Shown here: positions 1 to 11,932 of the stretch, in pieces
How positions within the stretch are numbered: the first letter of the stretch is position 1
Layout of the letters: every line of letters starts with the position of its first letter
DNA from: Hyparrhenia diplandra
Taxonomy: Eukaryota; Streptophyta; Magnoliopsida; Poales; Poaceae
Direction: 5' to 3'
Assembly: GCA_015847255.1 (NCBI GenBank)
Contig: JADLZK010001321.1
Span: forward strand, 62,001 to 126,000
DNA length: 64,000 bases
Position numbers and translations under genes: made by a program
The notes under the pieces: generated by a model
The model's input: the letters and a program-made list of their open reading frames with translations, nothing else
The model's database searches: none
What the model was told of the DNA's origin: nothing

Positions 1-507
1 TGCAAGGTTGCCGGTACTTACGGAGGTCGGCGGATCGATGATTCCTCTCATGATAGATCGACGACCACGACTTGGACTCGAAGGGTGGCGCGGAGCTGGG
101 TTTGTTGTATTGATTGGGTAGATCTATTACAGGTGCCACGGGTCTTATATTTATACCCTAGACTTGACACGAGTCTTAACCGTCTACGATTACAATAAAG
201 GAAAATCTAGCTAAGATAGTTTGTACTCCAAGTCTTCTCGAGTCGCCGATGTGGATTTCATGGCACGGGCTCCCTTCCCGGATAGCTTGCTTCAACACCC
301 TTCAGCTTGCTGAACCATTTTTGGTAGCCAAAATACTCGAATTCTCTCGGATTCATGACTTAGCCGAATAGCAAAGTGACTTCCCGAATGCTACGGTGTT
401 GCCGATCTTTCGCTTCGCATAAGTTGCTTGCCGAATGGTTCCTTGCCGAATCGCCCACGTCTTCGACCCACCTGTCATCCAGGCTCTACCAAATTTTGGT
501 GTTAACA
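1..507 (-). repeat. E1 3' LTR, partial
   Basis: This is a direct repeat of the 11141-11932 LTR segment. In element sense it starts TGTTAACACC at base 507 and runs off the window at base 1. It has a TATA-like ATAAATATAAG (minus strand, about 144-157). It contains only one copy of the ~285-bp block that is duplicated in the other LTR. Confidence 0.85.
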
Positions 508-526
508 CATGCCCCTCAATTTTGGG
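508..526 (-). other. E1 polypurine-tract-like site
   Basis: Directly next to the 3' LTR. In element sense the bases read AAAATTGAGGGGCATG and then TGTTAAC. Purine-rich and correctly placed to prime plus-strand synthesis, but the CATG interrupts it. Confidence 0.5.
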
Positions 527-668
527 ATAAAAGTATTTTTATTCCAAAATTGACCACAGCTTTTCCTCGTTTACTCAAGTCGCACTTGTTCATCAATTCA
601 TCGCCCGAACCGCTCCCGCCGAAAAATCTCGAAACCCTAGAGCGTCTCCGATTCCACCGAGTCCTTTA

Positions 669-3600
669 TGGAGACCTTCAATCTGATTCAGAGGTAATTT
701 TAATCTTTCATGTACATTCGGCAACATTTGAATCTTGAATTTGCCTTTTTCATCGATATCCGCTTCTTTTTCGAAGGAATATGAGGACCAAATTCTAGTC
801 TCCACGGAGGCAAACCAAGATATTTATTTCTTGGGTCCCGAGGCGATCTTGACCCAACCGAATTCATCGCAAAGAGAGCCAAAGAATTCCATTTAAATTC
901 GCGTCTTCGGAAGAAACAATGGAAGAAGACATTCAAGACGTGGCCGTTTCCCCAATTCGGGTGGCGTGGATCTGGTACAAGAGAATGTTGTCGGCCACAT
1001 CTAGGAGTAGAAACTGGGATGCTCGGGATATTTCTCTTTGCTTGGAGTTATCTCTATCAAATACTCCCAAGAATGAAGACCACTGGCGATGGCGGTAACT
1101 CACTTTTGGTCAAATGCCACCAACTCTTTTATTTTTGGCCATGGTCCAATGACTGTCACTTTGGTCGATGTGTTTATGATGACCGGCCCGAATATTACCG
1201 AGAAGGTACATCTCTACGGAAATACCAAAGTATGGCAATAATCAAACAGACCATCAAAACCGATGATCCCTGGTCAAGGCATATCGAGTTCATACATGAA
1301 GGAAGGCTCGATTCTTCGACAAGGAATACAAGGCTTTTCGAATTTTTGGTCGTGCAGATTTGTGATACGTGGCAAATCCAATGAGCCTGTCTTTGAATCA
1401 TGTAGTCATGGCTGAAGACTTAGCTGCCAACAAAACAATCCCTCTTGGCAAGTACCTTCTAGGAGCAGCCTATCACATAATGCATCAGACCACCACTCGG
1501 ATGTTTGAACATAAAGGTATCTCTTGTGTGAATGGTCCATGGTGGTTAATCCAAATGTGGTTGCAACTGTATATGCATAAGGTGGTTAGGGTAGATTTGC
1601 GCACCACGGCTTTTCCCTCGATTAACTATCTTTTCAAGATGAGGAAGCAACAACCAAAGCATGCCAAACTTATGGAGAAGCCGCATCCGCCATTATCATC
1701 AATAAGAATATTAGCCATTTCTTCAAAATCTTCTATAAAGGCTTTGACGAGGTGCTCGGGCTTCCTACGAGAGAGAGAATGAAGATTTCATCTTTCCTTG
1801 TAAATTCAACTATGAGCAAGGTTGTGAAGATAATCTTTCAACAAAGATTTTTAATGCAATTATCAAGCCATGTATCTTTGCCCGCCGAGAATTTCATAAT
1901 GGGAGACAAGTAAAGCCCACCTATGAATTTTATTCTCCAAACATGGCAGCAAGACAAGCTGGGGTGTGGTCAATTGCCCCCAAGGCTATTCTTTTCCAAA
2001 GTCATAAAGCCAAGGGAGACTATGGTGAACCAATACAGCTGAAAAAGTTTTCAATTTGGGAGGAGATGCGCGAGTACAAGCCTAATCCTTTTATTACGAT
2101 TGATCGCCCATCCTTTCTTCCAATCTTGGTGGGGTGAATTGCGTGCCCATGTTTTTAATGCACCGATTCATCCCTTCGCCAAGCACTCTTGCCGAGTTTG
2201 CTACCGACAAATTGAGGTAATTATCTCCTCCACTTGTTTTGTTGTCCTTCCTTTTCCCCTTTTGATCATAATCATTTATTCACCGCGGGATGTTGAACCA
2301 ATCCTCCTCCTCGGGGAAATTCAATATTACGTTTGGTCCTCATCCTACCTTGGGAGATGAAGGAATGGCCATGAAAACTTTTATGAATACTCATATGGCC
2401 TTCATTGAAGCAAAATTGGCAAACTTCGAGAAAAGGAAAACTTCATTTCGGTCGGTCAAACCTCCCCAAGTGTTTAAAAGGCGAGAGGTCTAAAAGGACC
2501 AAGAAGATCTCCAAGGTATTAATACCATCAATCTTGTTAAAGAAGATTTCTTTCACCTCACTTCACTTTGTAATTGCAGATTGGCTCTTTTTTGAATACG
2601 CCCGGGCACAAGGTGAAGGCTCTTCTCATCTTTTTGTTGAAAATCCAGGAACTTCGGATGACCAACAAAAAATTGGTAATTGTGTAATTTTTCACATTTC
2701 CCTTCATTTTTTACGGCCAAATGCATTAGCAATACACTCATATCTCGGCCTTTTACGTTTTGGAAATAGATGAAATTATTGATAACATGGCAGAAGAATC
2801 CTCGAAGGTGAACCCCATTCGAGAAGACTCATGGAGAGAGAGGAGGTGAAGATGATGAACCCGCCAACACCGATCATGAGGATTCGAGTCAGTGCTAATG
2901 TTGATGCTTTCGATCTAGGGGATCGGGCCAATCACGCTCAAAAACCTCCTATCACTGTAGATTTATCTTCCGAGAGTAGTCATCTCAAAAATGATAAATC
3001 CCCTTACGTGGTTGGATCTCCTCAACAACCTTCCAATCAGTAGCACATAGAGCAGGTAACATTTTTCCTAATTTGTGATTTCCAAAATAAATGCTCTTTT
3101 CGATTTTGCTCGACACATCTTTCTCGGGATAAAGATGAGCCGGCAACCAGCATGTCTTTTCTCCTTAAAGATATTCTTGACAAAGGAGAAGAGGCTACGT
3201 CTCAGCAGAGTTTTTCTGAAGAAAACCAGGCTAGGCTCAAAGAAATTATCCTTCTGCTAGGTGATGATGTGAGCACATTAATTCAGAATGCCTCCAGGAT
3301 AAAAGAATTGGCTGAGCTTATTGATCAAGAAATTCTTGCTTCTTTGCAATCTGCAATGAATTATGTGCTTCACCTTGATCATCAAGTTATTACAGATTAA
3401 ATTAGCCAACGAGCATTCTACTTCCAAGTCATCGTTGTTGGCTGCTATGGAGTCAAAAGAAGAAGGAGACGTAGAGCTGCACTCTAAGTTCAAAGTCGAC
3501 AAAAATATCTTGGACCAATTGAAGCCCGAATTGGATGAAGCCGAGAAGCAAAAGGCCCCGCTTTCGAAGACCAATTGGCAAAGTTGATCCAAACAATTGA

Positions 3601-3804
3601 GGAGAAAAAGAAACAAATAGCTGGCCTTCCCGAGACCCCGAATTCGCCAAGATGACAATGAGAAAACCATAAGGAGCACCAAAAGCTCGGGGCCAAGGTT
3701 TCCAATCTGTCAGTGCGGGAGGAAGAGGATAAGAAGGCCCTAGCTGAGGCGAACAGGATCCAGGCTAAAATTGTTTCTAATATGAAGGCCTTCCTGCACA
3801 TGTG
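669..3804 (+). pseudogene. Plant mobile domain (PMD) gene carried antisense in E1
   Basis: This gene-like unit lies on the strand opposite to its host element. A short first exon may start at ATG 669 with a GT donor near 693. The PMD core is at 1097-1240: FWSNATNSFIFGHGP, then a VDVFMMTG stretch. At 1369-1700 come an LGKYLLG motif and a GPWWLIQMWLQ motif, both typical of the PMD (aminotransferase-like) family. Near 1930-1960 there is EFYSPNMAARQ. The C-terminal part (3152-3804) is charged and coiled-coil-like, ending in a stop after KAFLHM. Coding passes through all three frames, partly introns and partly indels, with in-frame stops at 1242 and elsewhere, so this copy looks inactive. Cellular PMD proteins (MAIN, MAIL1) act in silencing and genome stability; PMD copies are also known as antisense passengers of Tat retrotransposons. 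Its role inside the element is unknown. Confidence 0.75.
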
Positions 3805-4072
3805 ATTTGCCCAAAATAATTTATGCGTACTTTGTTTGTAACCCCGATACTGAATTAGCACTCTTGTAGTTGACACTTGGATGTAGTTATCTTCCCTTAT
3901 CATGTCCTGTTAAGATGTCTGTCGTGCTGAATGACAACGTTACCAAATCAGGGTTTAGCCGAATGGATCTGGAATATTCTCGAGGGTCATGCATTTGGCC
4001 CATTCACCGGTCGGCCCAATTACGCCTTTATGCTTAAAGCCCACGCGACTTCCGCAGATCGTCTGGGGGGGC

Positions 4073-4082
4073 TTATAAAATA
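4073..4082 (+). promoter_or_regulatory. TATA box of antisense unit 2
   Basis: TTATAAAATA stands about 120 bp before the ATG at 4195, on the strand opposite to E1. Spacing and a pyrimidine-rich leader fit a pol II core promoter. Confidence 0.55.
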
Positions 4083-4194
4083 AAGATATCATCCACCGTA
4101 ATTGCCACCCAAAACCAAAACTGCTCCGCGCTCTTCGACCTCTTCATCTTCTCTTACGCGAGCGAGAGAAAAACCCTCATCTCAACGAGCATCC

Positions 4195-5131
4195 ATGGCG
4201 GCGGTGGCAACGATTGTGGCAAGCGTCTCGCCGGAGACGAGGCGAAGGGAGTCGGGCACCTCAGCGTCGGCGTCTTGAGTAAGAATTTGCTTTGATCTTT
4301 GCCCCATGGCGATTTTGGATTTTATTGCTCATCTTCTTGATTTCCAATCTGATTAATCTCCTTTAACTAATCATTGTTCTGGACAGGTTGGCTCTTGTTC
4401 CTACCCCTCCAGTGGCGGTTCCAGGCTCTCCTTCTTCCCCGTCGGAGTCTTCATCTTCTTCCTCCGACCATTCTTCGTCCACGGCGTCGGAGTACTACTC
4501 TGACCCTGAGGCGGATCTTTGGTACCAGCAGAGAAGAAGAAGAAAAGAGGAGATCATAGAAGAGTTTGGTGAGTACTCCAAGAAGGCTTGCATCCGGGAT
4601 GTCAACTAGGAGGACTCTATCAAGTAGCTCTACAATGCTCATGCCGGTTAGTCCAAGATCTTGCTTTATCTGCCGTCCTGCATCTTTTCTTCATTTGACA
4701 AGTTTGTTTTGCTTGACACAGCTCTGTCCGATGACAACCGTCACGGCGGAAGTTGCTCGGCTGAAGGCCGAGAATGCGCGTTTGACGGCGGCGGCCACCC
4801 GAGTAGCCGACAAGGTGAAGGAGCGAGGCGAAACGGCGGAGGAGCGCCACAACGACGTGGTGGACAACCGTGTCGACGAGGTGGCTTTCCATGGCATGCA
4901 TCTCGGCGCCGCCATGAGCTTTGCGGCGATGACCACCTGCATCGGCGTGGACTACTGCTCATCCATCCGGTCGGCTCGTGGTGGGGTCCGTCGAAGACGC
5001 CGAGAACATCGACGCCTCGATGGACTCATATGAAGATCATGCCGCCGCCATGGCTCAATCCACCGAGACGCTAAATCCGCCCTCAATGCTCTTGAGGATT
5101 AGTTTGTATCTAGGATGGAATGATCAATAAA
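4195..5131 (+). pseudogene. Antisense unit 2 in E1: small coiled-coil protein gene, function unknown
   Basis: A compact gene-like unit. ATG 4195 opens a short Ala/Ser-rich exon ending at a GTAAGA donor near 4280. An intron-like T-rich stretch ends in CTGGACAG at 4387. Exon 2 (4388-4566) codes for a Pro/Ser-rich, then acidic/basic segment (QQRRRRKEEIIEEF) followed by a GTGAGT donor. A second intron ends at ACACAG near 4721. Exon 3 codes for a helical heptad-like stretch (VARLKAENARLTAAATRVAD) and then a frameshifted tail. AATAAA lies at 5126-5131. In the first exon a TGA abuts the donor, so this copy may be broken. I do not recognise a protein family. The TATA, introns and poly(A) signal suggest a captured or long-maintained host-type gene rather than random sequence. 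It lies between the PMD gene and a third unit on the same strand. Confidence 0.5.
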
Positions 5132-5520
5132 ATTCCCTTCCGTTTATATTGATTGCTCGATTCTCATTTTCGCTTCTATGAATGTTGAATGCCTTTTTCT
5201 GAAATCAATCTTGCCGAACAAAGCAACCGAACGAGATCTTGCCGAACGAGATGACGTCATTATAACGAATTCCTTAATAATATAAAATCCACTTCCCGAT
5301 AACTTCGCGAGAATCGTTCAATTCGTGGATCATTGAATGCATTTACGCTTTTCTCTCTTCCCAATAAACCAACCGGGGGTAAAAATGTTAGTCCGTTGGA
5401 AGGCGAAGCGCACAAGCATTGGCTTCATCAATAAGCAATCCCGAAAAATACCCTTTTACTTGGCCAATTAATCGCGCGGCCTTGCGTAACGTTTGGTCTC
5501 CTTCCTCAAAGAATTGGCTT

Positions 5521-5527
5521 TATATAC
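5521..5527 (+). promoter_or_regulatory. TATA box of antisense unit 3
   Basis: TATATAC about 95 bp before ATG 5622, in the same arrangement as unit 2. Confidence 0.5.
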
Positions 5528-5621
5528 CCAAGGTCACTTTCAGACTCCGCCCTTATAGTCTTGCCAACCATTCTACTCTTTTCTTTGCTCGCTTTGCCAT
5601 TTGCTAGCTCGAGCAGTTCCC

Positions 5622-6295
5622 ATGGCGAACAAAGGGAAGGAACCCGCCGAGGAGTCGTTCGTCCATGGTTCCTCGCCGGCAACTCCACACTCGCTTGGGT
5701 AAGATTGATTTTTGCAGACCTTGTTTACCATTCTCTCCCTACCGCACTCCAATCTCTTGCCTTTCCGCGGCTTTCGCAGTACTCCCTCGACTTCATGTTT
5801 GGGACTAGACGCATCCCAATCCCAATCCCTTTAGATTCTTCGATGAGGATTCTCCCGCGGATCTTTGAGACCCTTCATCAACAAGCTGCGTCAAAGAGAA
5901 GAGAACTCTAGGCGGATCACGGGACGTAGCGGTGTCCTATCGCGTCGCGAGCGTGAACGTCGCATGCTCCTTGAAGCTCACATTGGCGGTAAGTGAATCC
6001 TAACCCCTTTTATTTATCTTTGTCCCCTCGGTAGACCGATCCGCCATTGCATCTCCGGAGCTTTATGAACGCCACAGCCTGTCTCCGTGGAGCTGTAGCG
6101 GGTGCAGTGCGCGCCGACATCCGGGTGAATCCACCCGTACCGCGCGCGTCGCGGCCGATCGTCGATCGATCAAGGAGGCCATGAAGAAGAAGTGAAAGGT
6201 CGATAGACGGAACTTTGCCGAATAGCACTTAGGATAATCAAGTAGAACTCCTTTGTAATGCATTCGGCAATGCTTTTGTAAAAACTTTGAATAAA
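5622..6295 (+). pseudogene. Antisense unit 3 in E1: small basic protein gene, function unknown
   Basis: ATG 5622 opens a short exon (MANKGKEPAEESFVHG start) with a GTAAGA donor at 5699. Intron-like sequence ends in TTTCGCAG near 5780. A second exon carries a strongly basic Arg/Glu-rich stretch (SRRERERRMLLEAH) ending at a GTAAGT donor near 5992. A third exon from about 6031 runs to a Lys-rich stop (IKEAMKKK, near 6195). AATAAA is at 6290-6295. The exon/intron layout resembles unit 2, and both read opposite to E1. The reading frame of exon 2 is open in only one frame and exon joins are inferred by eye. No family recognised; the basic, short product could be nucleic-acid binding, but that is a guess. 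Confidence 0.45.
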
Positions 6296-6599
6296 ATCTT
6301 CTTTTGCTCTACATTGGTGTTTTTATGTTTTTTGCACTAAAGGCGACATAACATGTTTATGCCGGCTATTCTCCAACCTTTGTGGAGTATTTTTCTGCTA
6401 AAGGCGATGATTTGCTCATCGGCTATTCCTAATGAAAAAGTTCTGCAAACTATTGAATTTTACATGTCGGCCCTAACTTGCTTTAATCACTTACATTAAT
6501 CCTTTGGCCGACATAGGTTTTCTTTAGAATCTAAAAATTACTATGAGAGCCGACTACTTTTAATCGGGCTGTTGATCCTTGTAGTGAGTACCGACGGGA

Positions 6600-7070
6600 C
6601 CTTCTCTCCATTCCCTTCCTAAGAAGCACTCCACGCCATCATATTCCCGAAACGATGGTTTGGTAGCGGCGACACTCACCGAGTCATCGGCTTGAATCAC
6701 CTCAACATCATCACCGTTCCACTAGATAAGAAGTTGATGCATGGTAGAGGGAACACAAAGAATTGGCATGGCTCCAATCCCTTCCAAGAAGCAAACTGTA
6801 GGACCCCTTATCGCCGACCACAAAGAAGGTAGTGATCAAAGTCTTCGAGCCGATCATCAACTCAACGTGAACGGCTCCGGTGCAAGGATTGCCAAAGAAA
6901 GTCTCTCGAAAGCACAATGTCCGGGTTTCAAGAAATCCTCCTTGGTCATCCCCGGCTTCACGAAAGTTGTGTAGGGCATAATATTGATGGCGGCGCCTCC
7001 ATCAACAAACATATGAGTCGGGGCTTTCCATTGACGTATCCTTTCGTGTAGAGAGGTCTCAAATGGTTGT
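6600..7070 (-). pseudogene. E1 retropepsin-like protease
   Basis: In element sense the region reads YTKGYVNGKP, then the active site VDGGAAINIMPY (6985-7006), and after a frameshift GSYSLLLGRDWSHAN (near 6780-6830). D-G-G-A is the usual active-site variant of Tat-type elements, and LLGRDW is the second conserved block near the C-terminus of the fold. The domain would process the gag polyprotein. Downstream residues on the minus strand (WNGDDVEVIQADDSV) match the linker that normally precedes RT, but no RT follows. Frameshifts separate the two halves. Confidence 0.7.
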
Positions 7071-7196
7071 GTTTCCTGGGCCTGTCGAACACAGCTTGCC
7101 TTGACAGAGCCAATTGCCCTAGGAGGTCGATCATCTCTTTGTTGTCAAAAATCGAGTAAGCCTCCTCATCCGAATAGGCATCCTCCTCTTACGGAT

Positions 7197-7784
7197 TCAC
7201 GGCCAGCCTTGATCTATAGGAGCTACAAACTCTATGGGGATGTAGAAGACCATGCCAACATCCGCCGAATGCCCACTTGCCGAATGTTCATCTACCGAAT
7301 GCTCTCGGTTTCCCGAATTTTCTTCTTTGGGCGCCACACTTTCCGACGTTCGCCGCCGCTTCCTCGAGCTCCTTGTTTCCCGAGACATTTGCACTCTTCT
7401 CTTCCGCTCTTCCTCGATCCGGAGGGCACCACACTGCTCTCTTCGCCAAACATACTCTTGAGGAGAGTCCGGATCTTCTTGGTCTTCATAGTCTTCAACA
7501 TCAGCCCACGCCTGGTCGGCAACTCTTCTGCTGCTATGAGACCTGTTGCTTTCTATTTTTATACGCCGATCACCCTCTAGGAAACGTGCCCCCAGTCTTT
7601 CCTGGATGGGACGGCGGTTGACTCCATGCCCTCTTTCAGATCCATGATATTGTTCACCGCATTCGTGGCGCTTGTTCCTAGCGTGTAGCTTCAAGCCTTC
7701 ATTCCAAGAATGTCCGAAGAAAGGGCAATCCCAATGAGACTCCTCTCGTTCTCTCATGTATTCCTCCTGTTCCGGGTGATACAT
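7197..7784 (-). pseudogene. E1 gag-pol linker with CPFF zinc-finger segment
   Basis: An open stretch of 195 codons on the minus strand. Near its start is WDCPFFGHSWNEGLKLHARN followed by HECGE, matching the C-P-F-F-x2-C/H-W-x2-G-L-x-L motif that sits between gag and protease in Tat-like elements. The rest is rich in Arg, Glu and Ser and probably disordered. It ends in MVFYIPIEFVAP, the usual lead-in to the protease. No start codon of its own is implied; it is a piece of the gag-pol polyprotein. Confidence 0.65.
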
Positions 7785-7799
7785 CTTCTCTTCGTACCT

Positions 7800-9645
7800 C
7801 TGTTCGTTTTTTTTACAAGCCGATCTCTAAGATATTGCTTCTCCCGCTGCCTTTGCCACTTGTTCAAAAGAGTATACGAGAGAGGTCACCCTAGATTTGG
7901 AGGTCTCTCCTCTTTCTATTCGGCTACTCAGAACCGAACATTACACTCTTGGAGCTCTATACCGATTTACCTGGGCCGACTAGGGTCAATCGAGCCACTT
8001 TGTTTTGCCCTATCGGAAGTCAAGACTTTCATCGGGCCCTTGCCCTTGGGGTCACTAGATACCATGCTAGCGCAGAGAAGGAGATCATGCCGGGGGAAAG
8101 GCCGATCATCCACCTTCATATGATTATTGAACTTTAGAGACCTTGTCAGTATAGCCTTCGACTTCTTTCGAATATTCGGCAGTCATTGATGGAGTGAGAG
8201 CCCTCAGATCATGGAGACCACAAGTACCTTCCACTTTTCACCCAGTCGGGACGTCGCATGGAGTGATTTTCTGGCAGCTTGATGCACCCTTCTTTGACCA
8301 AGAACTCAAAGAGCTTATCGATTTGGAGACATCAAGTCATATGCCCCCCTTGTTCTGCTTTTCATCCAAATGATTAACCCGGACTGGTTCTTTTCCCCGT
8401 GCAAACTCAGCAGCCAGCCTACTTCGTCTTGGCCATCGTCATCTTCCTCTCCACCTTCCGCAAAGTACCGATATGCTTCATAAGCTACATTGCCCCCTTT
8501 CTGGTAGCAGGTATCCTTCTTGATGCTCTGGAACTAATTAGCCATAAGCGCCAAACGCCGCGAGAGCTGACCAAGATCCTCAAACTCCATGCCGACTAGC
8601 TTCTCTCTGATAGCTGGATGCATACCGCATATAGCTACGGCTGGCAACTGATGGTCTGGCAGATTCAAAGAATAGCAAGAATTCTTAATCTCTCTGAACC
8701 TGCGCAAGAATTCTTGAGGCGTCTCATTGTCAGACGGGTCAATGCCATCAGGTCAACAAGCTCCTTCTCATTGGTACCATCGAAGAAATATGAGTGGAAC
8801 TTATGCTCCAATTCAGCCCAGTTCCATTAGAATTGGGAGGCAATGTAGTAAACCGCATTTAAGGCTGGCCCCGTGAGAGATGTAGGGAAGTAGCGGATCC
8901 TCCATGCTTCATCATTAGCAAGCTCTCCTAGCTGGATCAAGTACCGACTAATGTGTTCGGTAGTGGTAGTATCATCTTGCCTAGAGAACTTGGTTAGGTC
9001 AGTCGGAGGCTTCAGTCTTTAAGGAAGCACCACCTTGTTGTACCAGTCTGGGTATGGTGACTGATACATATAGGGCCGATTCTTGGGTTTTATCCCAAAC
9101 TGGTTTTGCATCATATCGGTCATCCTCGCCAAGAGCATGTCCATGCTTGAATTCAGGGGTCCATATGATTGCCCGGATTGTCCAACAGTGTCAGAACGAG
9201 GATTTGGTAGAGCATTAATAGTAGAGTAATCGAGAACTCGGTGTAACCAGGTCCAAACGGATTCCTATGTAATCCACTAGCCATTGGAGCAATTGTGTAG
9301 GAGTTGTATGCTGGTGGATTCCCAAGTGCACCGAATGCCATATCTCCATATGTGGCATGTGACTTTCCAGTTTCCTTGGCCTTGGACCTTTTCCCTTTGT
9401 TGTGGTGTTACGTTCTCTCCCTCTTGTTCTTGAGCTCCTCCATCATCAGTTGCCGCATTCTTTTTTAGCAGCGGCTTTGGCATGTTGAAGTATGTTGGTC
9501 CGTAAGCCTCACCAAATCTTTCTTCAAAGCATCCATCAACTTTAGGCCCAAAGTGCTCCCTCATGATGTGGCGAAAAGTGTTGAGGAAGACGGTATTATG
9601 ATTTGTCATTGTTTTCCCCACAGCTGCTTGGATGATCTCATCCAT
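7800..9645 (-). pseudogene. E1 gag, frameshifted
   Basis: Minus-strand reading begins with MDEIIQAAVGKTMTNHNTVF at 9645 and continues past FGPKVDGCFEERFG. The gag core follows at about 9030-8760: PPTDLTKFSRQDDTTTTEHI, then LGELANDEAWRIRYFPTSL and WAELEHKFHSYFFDG, characteristic of the retrotransposon gag family of this lineage. Several indels and stops split it. Gag forms the virus-like particle that packages element RNA; gag proteins of non-autonomous elements may still package related RNAs. Confidence 0.75.
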
Positions 9646-9885
9646 CTGATTGAGTTCTTCCTCATTGGCAAGAGGCTTCCGAGTTTCAGCCTCGCAATAC
9701 CTTTAGTAGATCCCTTTTTGGAGGATTGCACCGCTCCCGTTCTTGGAGAAACAAATCCGGGCACTTCTCCAAAAAGGCATCGTGATTCATCCCGTATCTT
9801 CGGGTTCCACTCTCCGGCAGGTCATCTATGCCGACCTTTGAGGAGTGGCTCCTTGCTCGCATCAGGCATCTTGATTCAGATCTTG

Positions 9886-9912
9886 GTGGTCCCACCAAGC
9901 GTGCAAAAAAAG
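9886..9912 (-). other. E1 primer binding site region
   Basis: In element sense the bases just inside the 5' LTR read TTTTTTTGCACGCTTGGTGG and then GACC. A GCACGC(C/T)TGGTGGGAC block in this place is common in grass Tat-like elements. I cannot name the tRNA with confidence. Confidence 0.5.
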
Positions 9913-9914
9913 TG

Positions 9915-11932
9915 TGTTGACACAAAAAGTACTCTTGTGCTGCACACACCGACAAGCTGAAGTAGCTAGCTTCAAACGGAGCCCGGGTGTCTTGAATCCG
10001 GTGGCGTGCCAGTCAATTTGACCTGTAATTGACAAGGAGATAAAATGTAAGATTAGGAACATGCACGGTGAGACCAAGACAGTTCGCATGTACGGCCCCG
10101 GGCCACTTTTGACGACATATAGCTATAGAAGCTATTCGTCCACGATTTTATGAATGCATTCGCAAGCATGTATGAAATATGTAAGAGCACAATTACCGAA
10201 TGAACATAAGAAGACATGTTTGAACAAAGTAAATCGATCATCGAATATGATATCATTGAGCTTATTGCATGGATCAAATCAATTGACAACATGATAGATA
10301 AAATAGGTAAATCATAAATATAAATCTAATCTAAATATAACACATGCATAGGTTTCATCCAACTAGTCTGCCGCACGTCTAGTTTTCCTAAACCCGTCTA
10401 GCTTAAACCCTTAACAAGCTAATCCACCGCATGATATGACTTTGCAGGATCTAAACCACTTCTCATAACCGGATCAATCCACCTTAGGATGATACAATCT
10501 AATCATGTTAAGCTAAAAGCATGCATATATTTAAACGTAAAACTATAGATATTCATTACACATGTAAGTATAACCGTGTATGGCAAGCTTGCCGAATTGG
10601 GGTCCATGAAGAAGGAACTCATACACAAAACCTATCAGATTAAAGCGATTTCTAGTCCATTGGATGACTAGCTCTAGAGTAACCCAAAGATCAGTATCTA
10701 TCGGATGATACTGATCTGTCAAGATCTAAACGTATACGAACCGTAACATGTAACAACTTAGATTGATCTAAGCTCGGCTATGATAAACAAATAGATCTAT
10801 TGACACGATAAGATAAACATCAAAAGCACAAAAAGCAACTAGATCTATAATAAGATAAAGCCGAGCCCTATCAATCTAAATTGGGCAATAAGAGTGTGCA
10901 AACATAAGTAAATAATAAATAAAGAACATGTAACTCACGGTAACTTAATGAATTCATTAGATCTTGCCAAAATCTAATGAAGCCGATAACTAGCTCTAAG
11001 CTAGACCTTAGCCCACCGGATGGCTCATGATCTAACAAAGAACCTTCTTGTTCCAATAGCTTAAATCCGCCGGGGACGATACTAAGCGTAAACAAGACTA
11101 CTTACAATAATCTAAATCGGCCGGACGATACTAGACATGGTGCAAGGTTGCGGTACTTACGGAGGTCGACGGATCGATGATTCCTCTCGCATGATAGATC
11201 GGCGACCACCCGACTTGGACTCGAAGGGTGGCGCGGAGCCGGGTTTGTTGTATTGATTGGGTAGATCTATTACAGGTGCCACGGGTCTTATATTTATACC
11301 CTGGACTTGACACGAGTCTTAACCGACTACGATTACAATAAAGGAAAATCTAGCTAAGATAGTTTGTACTCCAAGTCTTCTCGGAGTCGTCGATGTCGTT
11401 CATGGCACGGGCTCCCTTCCTGGATAGCTTGCTTCAACACCCTTCAGCTTGCTGAACCATTTTTTGGTAGCCAAAATACTCGAATTCTCTCCGGATTCAT
11501 GACTTAGCCGAATAGCAGTGACTTCCCGAATGCTACAGTGTTGCCGATCACTCTGCTTCGCATAAGTTGCTTGCCGAATGGTTCCTTGCCGAATCGCCCA
11601 CGTCTTCGATCCAATCATCCGGGCTCTACCAAATTTAGCTAAGATAGTTTGTACTCCAAGTCTTCTCGAGTCGTCGATGTCGTTCATGGCACGGGCTCCC
11701 TTCCCTGGATAGCTTGCTTCAACACCCTTCAGCTTCTGAACCATTTTTTGGTAGCCAAAATACTCGAATTCTCTCTCGGATTCATGACTTAGCCGAATAG
11801 CAGTGACTTCCGAATGCTACGGTGTTGCCGATCACTCGCTTCGCATAAGTTTCTTGCCGAATGGTTCCTTGCCGAATCACCCGCGCATTGACCCACCTGT
11901 CATCCGGGCTCTACCAAATTTTGGTGCTAACA
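9915..11932 (-). repeat. E1 5' LTR, 2018 bp
   Basis: On the plus strand the LTR begins TGTTGACAC and ends GTGCTAACA, a near-perfect terminal inverted repeat. Its right ~790 bp match bases 1-507 as a direct repeat, apart from an internal duplication. TATA-like ATAAATATAAG reads on the minus strand near 11287-11300. The left half (10100-11100) is AT-rich with no ORF of note. Confidence 0.8.
11346..11920 (-). repeat. Tandem duplication inside the E1 5' LTR
   Basis: The block starting at the AGCTAAGATAGTTTGTACTC motif occurs at about 11349 and again at about 11636, so a unit of about 285 bp is present twice in tandem. Both copies end in the GGGCTCTACCAAATT motif. The other LTR (1-507) has one copy. 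Confidence 0.85.

Larger units (their letters stand above)
1..11932 (-). mobile_element. E1: Tat-like Ty3/gypsy element, non-autonomous, cut by window start
   Basis: Two direct repeats frame the element: bases 1-507 match about 11141-11932. Read on the minus strand, the order is 5' LTR (9915-11932), PBS, gag, zinc-finger segment and protease (to about 6600), then a block of genes lying on the opposite strand (669-6295), then the 3' LTR (from 507 leftwards out of the window). LTR ends are TGTTRRCAC-like. No RT, RNase H or integrase motif was found between protease and 3' LTR, so it is a non-autonomous derivative. The DGGA protease active site, the CPFF zinc-finger segment and antisense extra ORFs before the 3' LTR are known traits of the Tat lineage (RIRE2/Grande-type elements). 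Lineage assignment is inference from these motifs. Confidence 0.8.

Noticed and set aside
7101..7621. Plus-strand ORFs of 159 and 114 codons
   Set aside because: They are shadows of the minus-strand gag-pol linker, which carries the CPFF zinc-finger motif.
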